A program made the position numbers and the translations under genes. A model generated the notes under the pieces. That model searched no databases. It was given only the letters and a program-made list of their open reading frames with translations, and was not told the origin of the DNA. Positions 57,453 to 64,000 of a stretch of 64,000 nucleotides of DNA are shown here, piece by piece (positions within the stretch are counted from its first letter, which is position 1; every line of letters begins with the position of its first letter). The stretch lies in contig CM057142.1 in the NCBI GenBank assembly GCA_029964075.1, positions 36,830,392-36,894,391 on the forward strand. Reading direction: 5' to 3'. This stretch comes from Patiria pectinifera. Taxonomy: Eukaryota; Echinodermata; Asteroidea; Valvatida; Asterinidae.

Positions 57453-58401
57453 AAGATGAAAATTTCACTGAGGCACTTTGTGTTATTTTCAAACATGAGC
57501 GATATATAACACATAAGCCACCACCGCGAGTCTGGCGATGTTCATGTATCAGATGAAAGTTAGGTAGAGTTGAGTTGATATCAGCAATGATGGAGTTATC
57601 GTGAAAATCTCCCCTCAACCATGATTCAGTCACAATCAAGATATCCAAGTTTGTACTTAATATCAAGTCACAAATCGCTGTTGTTTTACTGTTCATGGAG
57701 CGAGCGTTCCAGTGACCAATTTTGAGACGAGATTGAAGCTGTGACTGAGATGTGATGTCAGTAGGCTCACATCCAGGCACCCCTTGTGACCGTGTCAGGT
57801 AAATGAGGTTTGCATTTGGCATATGCACTTGAGTTAATTCAGTTCTTTGTGATTGACGTTGTATGTAGCGATTTGAAGTGGAGATTATGACAGGGATTTG
57901 TTGACGATATTTGACCCTTATGCCAGCTCTCTTCCCACGTGTTCTCCATCGTTTACGTTTGCCGTCCTTCCCATATCGCGAACATGGCGATGTTGATATA
58001 CCATGTTGCTCCACATGAACAGTACAAGGTTTACGTAATAAGTGTAGAGACTTGATTCTCAAGCATACTTCACTATCCAGTTTACATTCATCTTCATTGT
58101 AGTAGGGACATAGGCCATGCAGATACAATGCTGAGTAATGAATGAGCCTCAGACCTAAAGTCATTGTGGTGTGTTGAGACTTAAGATTCAGATCAAAGAA
58201 GTCACTGGTGACAAAAGACAACTCACACTCTGTAAGACCAGTTGGCTGAACAGTCTGAAAGGGTTCAGTTGGATGAAAGGAAGCTGGGTGGCTGTATGTA
58301 GAAGTCCATTGCAGAACTGAAGTATGCTGGTACAAAATGACTACCGATATCCAACCATAAATGCAGGAAAACGCAAACATCTTCATACCAGCAGTATACA
58401 T
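57298..58401 (-). CDS. LINE N-terminal extension and apurinic-type endonuclease
   Basis: 367 codons. The endonuclease begins near residue 225 with LKIGHWNARSMNSKT, then LDILIVTESWL (catalytic Glu), TRGGGLCVIYRS, FRIYAIYRPPPSS. The first 220 residues are a long basic extension (GKRKRWRTRGKRAGIRVKYR) and could include residual ORF1-like or regulatory sequence. It ends early (TGA) because of an apparent extra base in the CCC at 57310-57312; the continuing frame is the 54876-57452 ORF. One base therefore separates this from a single uninterrupted ORF. Confidence 0.82.
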   Translation of the reverse strand: MYTAGMKMFAFSCIYGWISVVILYQHTSVLQWTSTYSHPASFHPTEPFQTVQPTGLTECELSFVTSDFFDLNLKSQHTTMTLGLRLIHYSALYLHGLCPYYNEDECKLDSEVCLRIKSLHLLRKPCTVHVEQHGISTSPCSRYGKDGKRKRWRTRGKRAGIRVKYRQQIPVIISTSNRYIQRQSQRTELTQVHMPNANLIYLTRSQGVPGCEPTDITSQSQLQSRLKIGHWNARSMNSKTTAICDLILSTNLDILIVTESWLRGDFHDNSIIADINSTLPNFHLIHEHRQTRGGGLCVIYRSCLKITQSASVKFSSFEHMELLVRVSPSIVFRIYAIYRPPPSSKNKLKYDMFVHDFSTLLEMGDNC

Positions 58402-60308
58402 AGTTTTCGTCTAGAGAACTTCTCCTTCCATTTGCAAGCAAACTTGAATGACAAAATCAACCTATGTAACTTGGAAATGTGAGGAAAGGGAGAGCCTGTG
58501 AGAGCGACCAACCCGGCGCTGCACAGAACTCAATATACACTTTCCCCGCATGTAACCGTTTATACGAACAAAAACAAAACTTTGGGCAACTTTTCGAAAA
58601 ATTACTGGGAGTCGATACAGTGAGGTTTCTTGTGGCACTCGACTAGCCCGCCCGTTGGTTTGCTCTGCAGTCATCTTTGAGGCGTGTGAATTTGTTTGAC
58701 GGCGATACGCATGAATAGAAACTATTGTGCATTTATTGTCAATTAATCAACATAACAAAGCACCCCTCAAAGATGACTGCCGAATGCAAGAAATATATTC
58801 CTTGTCGGATGATTGAAAATAAAGAAGGCCTGGGGATGAGGTTAGGTCCCGACCTGGGTTGGAATTAACCCGTGTACGGTGCTGGACCAACGAAAGCCGT
58901 TTTGGATTGTTGCTAGTGTGAAAGGTTTTCCTGCAGAATCTCCGTGTTGATCCCAGGTCCAACAACACCCCCCCCAAAAAAAATCAACGCCCCAGCAACA
59001 CCAGACAAACTATTCGGCCTGTGACCCACCTACCCATCCAACTATACCACATCCGACCTCAACATACCAATAAACCCTCCCACCAATTCAGGCAAATTTT
59101 ACACGCACGACCAAAATATAATGATATATATACAACAGCCACTCATATTTCTTTCTATAATAAAAAAAAAGTAACGTATGACTAACACTTAATACACATT
59201 TTGATATGGCCTACAGTTTAGCGTTGGTCATCAGAGATGGGCCGCACGTTGCATGCTACTGTGCATATGTGAACTGCCATAGCATAATGAGGAATAACCC
59301 CCACACTTGACTTTTCACGTTATGTACATCATGTTAAAGCGCAAATCTATATTTTTTTAATGATACCAAACTTGTTTCTGTAACTTATTTTATTCCAAAG
59401 ATATGACGCAGGACCTTCAACAGTGTGCTGCCAAGTTTTGCTAACCTTATTTCGAAAAAAAAAACGGCTTTGAAAAAAAGAGGCACGCATTGCGCCACCA
59501 AAGGCAGTGAAAAATGTTCTTCAGTTTTTCCACTTTGGTGGGTATATTTTCCCCAACAAAATTGCAAAGTGTGAGTCTTGCATACCTTGGTTACTCAAAA
59601 ATACAAAACAATTAATATCAAATTTGACATGATTTTTCTATTAAATCCGACTTCAGGCATCGATTACTCAAAATAGGTTTTGGGAGACATTCCTCATTTT
59701 GCCTCAGTAGGTCACATATAGGGTGAACCACTGCGCTGCTAAGGAATAATACATGACTCCAGTTGTAATTGTCATATTGCCATGACGACGGGGAGTATGC
59801 AACATGATTACAAATTATATATCCAGGGTAGCATAGCAACACTAACGCTGCTTCACCGTACAGGCAGTGTTTACGTATGTCCACCCTATTGTACAGATTT
59901 TTATACATTGTACTAAGATCTCATAAGCATTTACTACACTGGAAGTCAATTAATGTTCTGATGTGAAAAGAATGACTGAATGTATTTAGTAAATGTAACA
60001 GCCTCAGGTTCCAACATATATTATCTTAACTTTTCCCGTGTCATTTTTGGCAAAAACCAGTTTTAATATAACCCGGGTTTGACATAAAAACGACAACATA
60101 GTGTGTATAAAACGTAAAGTATGTCGAAAAGCATTTAGTTTTCTTGTGTGAGTTGTTAGCGGGAGGAAATCGATATTTCTAGGGAGCTTGAGGAAAGCAT
60201 ATCTAAAAAAAAAAAAAAAAAAAAACCACCAGCACCCACAACCTTTATTGCTTTTTCCTCTTCTCTGATCGATGTGTACGGCTCAGCTTTATTTTATTGC
60301 GTGGATTG
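58402..60308. other. LINE leader and intergenic DNA
   Basis: It contains the 16-bp inverted repeat at 58667-58780 and a minus-strand segment at 58800-58960 whose translation (LVQHRTRVNSNPGRDL) looks SINE-like. A20 run at 60205-60225. Nothing else supported. Confidence 0.4.
58667..58780. repeat. 16-bp perfect inverted repeat
   Basis: GCAGTCATCTTTGAGG at 58667-58682 and its exact reverse complement at 58765-58780, separated by 82 bp. Confidence 0.95.
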
Positions 60309-62157
60309 GGGTTTTCCCCAGGTCTTGCTGCCAAAATTGGGAAACCCGGCATGTATTTACGCAAGCATTACCATGGGAACGTGGTAGACGTTGCCAACCA
60401 CACCCAACTGGCTTTGGCAAGTGAATACACAAATGTGTATGCGGACGTTCCCTAATGCGCAACATCGTCAGAGCTGTACGCAGTGGTAATTTGCTGCATT
60501 CTCACCACGCTGTGCGAGAAGTTCGTTCAGAGGAATTTTTCTTAGTTATATGATAATCGCCACTCAAGCAACTACAAACAACAACGAAGAAGCAAGTTCA
60601 AGCGAGGGAAAGAATCTGTTGATATTTCCCTTCACCTTAGATAGCTAGCACAAACAGTGTTATTTCTGCAAACCTGCTGACATCAGCTGTGGATTAAACG
60701 TAGCACCGAATGCGTTGCTGTAAGCCCACGCATTGCTTCAACCTGAACAGCCATTTTGAAGTCAGTGGAAGCAACATCAGTTGTCTGTTAACTCGGTAAG
60801 TAATTTGGATATTATTATTATTATTCATAGTTTTGTTTCGTAAATGTTCACGGCCAAAAGACCAAATTACAGTTTAATAAACAATCATTAATTAGATTAA
60901 TTGGATTGTTGGTTGGTGAAGCACAGAGTGGTAATAACAAAAATAGGCAAGAGCAAGTAGCTTGCACATTTTGTTGTGTTTTTACATCCGATAGAGCCAG
61001 GCAGATCACGTTAAAATTCCAGGCACCATTCAGAGTCTTATAAGCATTATTTTACTGTGCTATTGCATAAAGATGGGTGAATGCCGAAGACAAAGGTAAT
61101 AATTGTGACGTTTGGATTTAATGCCATCTCATCATGACTGTGAGCCCTATACTATATTTGGGTAATCGCGAGAATAGCAATTCCCTACGACTGTTAGGGA
61201 GCTTGGTGTCCAAAAATTCTGTTTACAGTTGTTTCCCAGGATTTGATACTTCGGAAGATACAGGAGAATCCAGAGAGTTGGCCTATACAAAGATATTCTC
61301 CCATTGGTAAAAAAAAAAGATAATCACAATTATTATCGTTAATATGATGGAATAAATTGTTTGGAGAGTGTGTATAACATCTCAACAAATGTAGAAGTGT
61401 TCTGGGCATTTAAGCTTTTTCCTTTTTGTAATTGTTAATGGTTACGTTGTTTGCTGTTCGAGTGCTTGAATTGGTGATTTCCCCAGCTCTTTCAAACAGA
61501 ATTGGGAAACCCGGAATGCATTTACGCAAACATTACCATGGAAAGTGGTCACGTGTTATATTTCAACCAATGATAACACACCTAACTGGACATCCCTGGT
61601 ATATGCTGATCTTGATAAGAGTTCAGCATCCCATAATTGGGAAACCCAGAATGTATTTACACAAGCATTATCATGAAAACATGGTCACATGGTATATATC
61701 AGCCAATGATACAGCAATGCCAACCACACCCAACTGGATATCTCAAGTACATGCGGACCTTGATATAGTTCATCATCGTTAAAATACTGTTACGCGGGCG
61801 TGAAGTTAATGTGCTGCAATTTCTTTAATATAGGCCTAAAGCAACCTACAAGAGGTTCGTTTGGGGGAATTTTCCTTTCAAACTTTATCTGTTGATGAAA
61901 CCCCATAAAGAATGAGCTCTTATCTTTATCGTAAATAATTTTATTTTAATATTTGTCATTAAAAGGTTCTTCTTTTTCGGGTGTTTGCGTATGTTTACTG
62001 CAAACGGTTTGCTACACGCTACCTTGGAATTATAAGCTTGATTTATCCTCATTTCGTTGTCCATTACAGCCATAGACTGTGTGCCAAAGCCAATTCATGT
62101 CATCACCAAAGCCAATAGTCATCACCTGAAAACATCAGTTGTCTGCACACATACTCG
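60309..62157 (+). repeat. duplicated segment with AATTGGGAAACCC units and splice donors
   Basis: Three related units start near 60330, 61490 and 61632 with AATTGGGAAACCC, then a variant of TATTTACGCAAGCATTACC. Units 1 and 2 share an upstream TTTCCCCAG. Downstream of units 1 and 3 further blocks match (GAAGTTCGTTCAGAGGAATTTT / GAGGTTCGTTTGGGGGAATTTT). Both copies end in CATCAGTTGTCTG then ACTCG|GTAAG at 60795 and 62157. The third unit's 116-codon frame (61432-61782) spans repeats and is probably not coding. They may be duplicated untranslated first exons of a rightward gene. Confidence 0.55.
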
Positions 62158-63736
62158 GTAAGTTTTAAAATGTTTACGACAAATATCGATTAAAATGACA
62201 AAGGAAGAGTCGACAAGGAATCAAGGCACTGATTACGTATTGTTTTCAATTTGTTCTAAATTACATCCGAGCTACCCAGAGAAGTTAAGCTTTAAGCAAA
62301 GCATTCTTCATCCATTAATAATCCTGCGGATTATGTGAAAACAATTTAGTCGTGCACTCTATCTTAAAAGCATGAAACTTCACCCTGCAGACATTTATAT
62401 TCATGAGACAAGTCATTTCAGATGTGGACATATCGCAAATTCACTCTTTTACGGTTACAGGACAGCCATTTTGAAAATGGGTGTACCGTTACAATTTTCA
62501 TGTTTTGCGGTCTTTCTTTTACAATGCTGATTGGACGGTAACCTATCTTTTCAAGTTATACGACCTCATTTGATAGCGCTATACGGGGCACTTCATCATT
62601 GTTTTGCCAATTTGTTGTTGTTTGTAATGATATTTATAGGATTTGTTACCATTTTAACCATTATGACATATTACCAAAAACCTAAACCCGCCTAGGCTGT
62701 TAATTGTGTGAGTGTTTGTGTATTTTTGGAGTCAAAAAGCTGTGTCATACAGGGTGAGTAAAAAAAAGCGGAACCCAAACCTCCAAAAAATATATTCATG
62801 TTTAGTAAAACATGTGGCACCAAAAATAATAATGACTGGAAAGCCAATTTTATAAGCAACTTTTAGATGAAAAAAATACTGAAATTGCTCAATCCGTTTA
62901 AATAATACAACCACTTGAACACAGTTAAAACTATTGCAATATCATCTGGGGTGGGTCTTCATCGTGTGATAAACTACTTTTTTTTTACAAAAACGAGCTG
63001 TTCGAATAATTTCCAATGCTGAGATCACACCACTATTTGCCAATGTTAAATTATTGCAATTCAATGACCTTAATTGTCTCAATCTCGGTAAATTCATATA
63101 CAAATATATGAATAATTTGCCCCCTTTGGGTTTCAGCTCATGTTTTACTTAAAATTCAAATGTTCACTGTTATAAAACCAGCAGTATCGCGCAGAAATAT
63201 CATTATGTTGGCTTTACAATGTTCAAAGTTGAATGGCGCAACTATTTTGGAAAATTCTGTTATTTCTCGGATTATTCCGCTCGACCCAGGACTATAAAAT
63301 AGCGCACTGGGTTGGAGTAGTAAAAGTGTCCATATGCATGTAGATGTCCTGTGTGATGGTTTACAAACTACGCAGTTGCACTCATCAGGTATAGGAGAGC
63401 CTTCTGTCTGACGAGTTTTCATACTCGAACAGCCAGTCTCATCTGCTAAATGTACGTTTGGGTTTCAGCTTTTGTCAAATTAATTTGAAACTTCAAAAAT
63501 CCAAACGAAAAAATAATTCGGAATTTGTTTTGGATAAGGCTATAATCGTACTTCCAAATGTGTTTTGAAATAGGAATCTTCATCTAAGAATAATGGTTTT
63601 GAGCCAAAACTCCGAATATCGTGTCTTGACACATTCCCACCACCACAACGATAATACCTGGTGGGATAGAATAATGTTTTGTTTAGTCTAAATAAGTTAT
63701 TTAAGTGCATTGTTTATGTTTTTTTGGCCACCTTAG
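62158..63736. other. possible intron or intergenic DNA
   Basis: Starts at a GTAAG donor and reaches a pyrimidine-rich acceptor, TTTTTGGCCACCTTAG, ending at 63736. A minus-strand open frame of 88 codons (63156-63422) has no recognised domain. Confidence 0.35.
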
Positions 63737-63788
63737 GCTTTCCAAGAACCAATCGTCTTCCAGGTTCTCCAGCTTTCATCTTAAAAAG
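63737..63788 (+). other. candidate small exon (52 bp)
   Basis: GCTTTCCAAGAACC to CTTAAAAAG between an acceptor and a good donor, AAAAAG|GTAAGTG. Two frames are open, so the coding phase cannot be assigned. Confidence 0.3.
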
Positions 63789-64000
63789 GTAAGTGAAAGC
63801 AAGACTAAGGGATAACGCATGAGTCCTTCACATGAAAGTTGAACATAACATTATAAAAAGCTCTCATCAAAACATCAGTAATTGTTCCATTTTGTAATAT
63901 TTTTCAATTTGCAAAGAAGTTAACTGAGCTTCTCGTGTAATGTCTGAACAATTCGGCGTAACGCCCAAACAAAAATGGCCAAAACTTTGTATGTTGTCTG
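63789..64000. other. right window edge, nothing recognised
   Basis: Begins with a donor-like GTAAGTG. The remainder shows no feature. Confidence 0.3.

Larger units (their letters stand above)
54712..58401 (-). mobile_element. L2/CR1-like LINE, near-complete
   Basis: On minus it runs from about 58401 to a tail with GTAAAGCGCTTCGAAAC, GCGCTATATAAATG and (TTA)n at 54712-54731, the design of L2-clade LINEs. It encodes endonuclease and reverse transcriptase in two overlapping frames. The 5' limit is uncertain; an inverted repeat at 58667-58780 may belong to its leader. Confidence 0.88.

Noticed and set aside
61432..61782. 116-codon ORF as a gene
   Set aside because: It spans two copies of a repeat, and the equivalent reading in the first copy is closed.

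Overview
This window is animal nuclear DNA, AT-rich and dominated by transposable elements. It has no operons or bacterial signals. The element set is that of a marine invertebrate: Ty3/gypsy and BEL/Pao elements, L2/CR1-like LINEs with GCGCT/TAA-repeat tails, a Ngaro-type tyrosine-recombinase retrotransposon, tRNA-derived SINEs and MITEs. The motif TAGGCCT also recurs. I favour a deuterostome such as an echinoderm, hemichordate or cephalochordate, with low confidence; this is family-level inference only.

Layout. 1-4300 (minus): a frame-broken Ty3/gypsy element (integrase, RT-RNase H, protease, Gag, primer site, short LTR), preceded by the pol 3' end of a second copy. 6116-20428 (plus): the only convincing host gene, a TAK1/MLK-like (TKL) protein kinase whose splice phases join four exons (6259-7105, 9992-10093, 12717-12829, 19754-20428) into 578 codons with a C-terminal coiled coil. 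Its introns hold a SINE, diverged repeats, a 5'-truncated LINE with a 14-bp target duplication and a broken BEL/Pao element. 20429-28624: intergenic, with three MITE-like families and an L2-type tail. 28625-35449 (plus): a nearly complete Ngaro-type element with split direct repeats A1-ORFs-B1-A2-B2, a Gag-like ORF, RT-RNase H, tyrosine recombinase and an SGNH (GDSL) hydrolase ORF. 35450-42029: mostly anonymous DNA with one weak exon candidate. 42030-43960 (minus): the 3' part of an L2-like LINE. 43961-44460: exactly 500 Ns. 44461-56522 repeats 31828-43960 almost base for base, and the LINE then continues to about 58401. 58402-64000: intergenic, with a duplicated segment and candidate splice donors near the right edge.

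Two points matter most to a user. First, the 12-kb direct repeat around the gap looks like two unmerged haplotypes or contig ends: small indels pile up on each side right next to the Ns, so features in 44461-56522 should not be counted as extra loci. Second, the Ngaro element is the most interesting system here. A 4-bp ATAA is found at all three recombinase junctions. The recombinase tetrad is intact. The SGNH hydrolase has its catalytic serine before any in-frame ATG and lies in frame with the recombinase behind two stops, which implies expression by splicing or readthrough.
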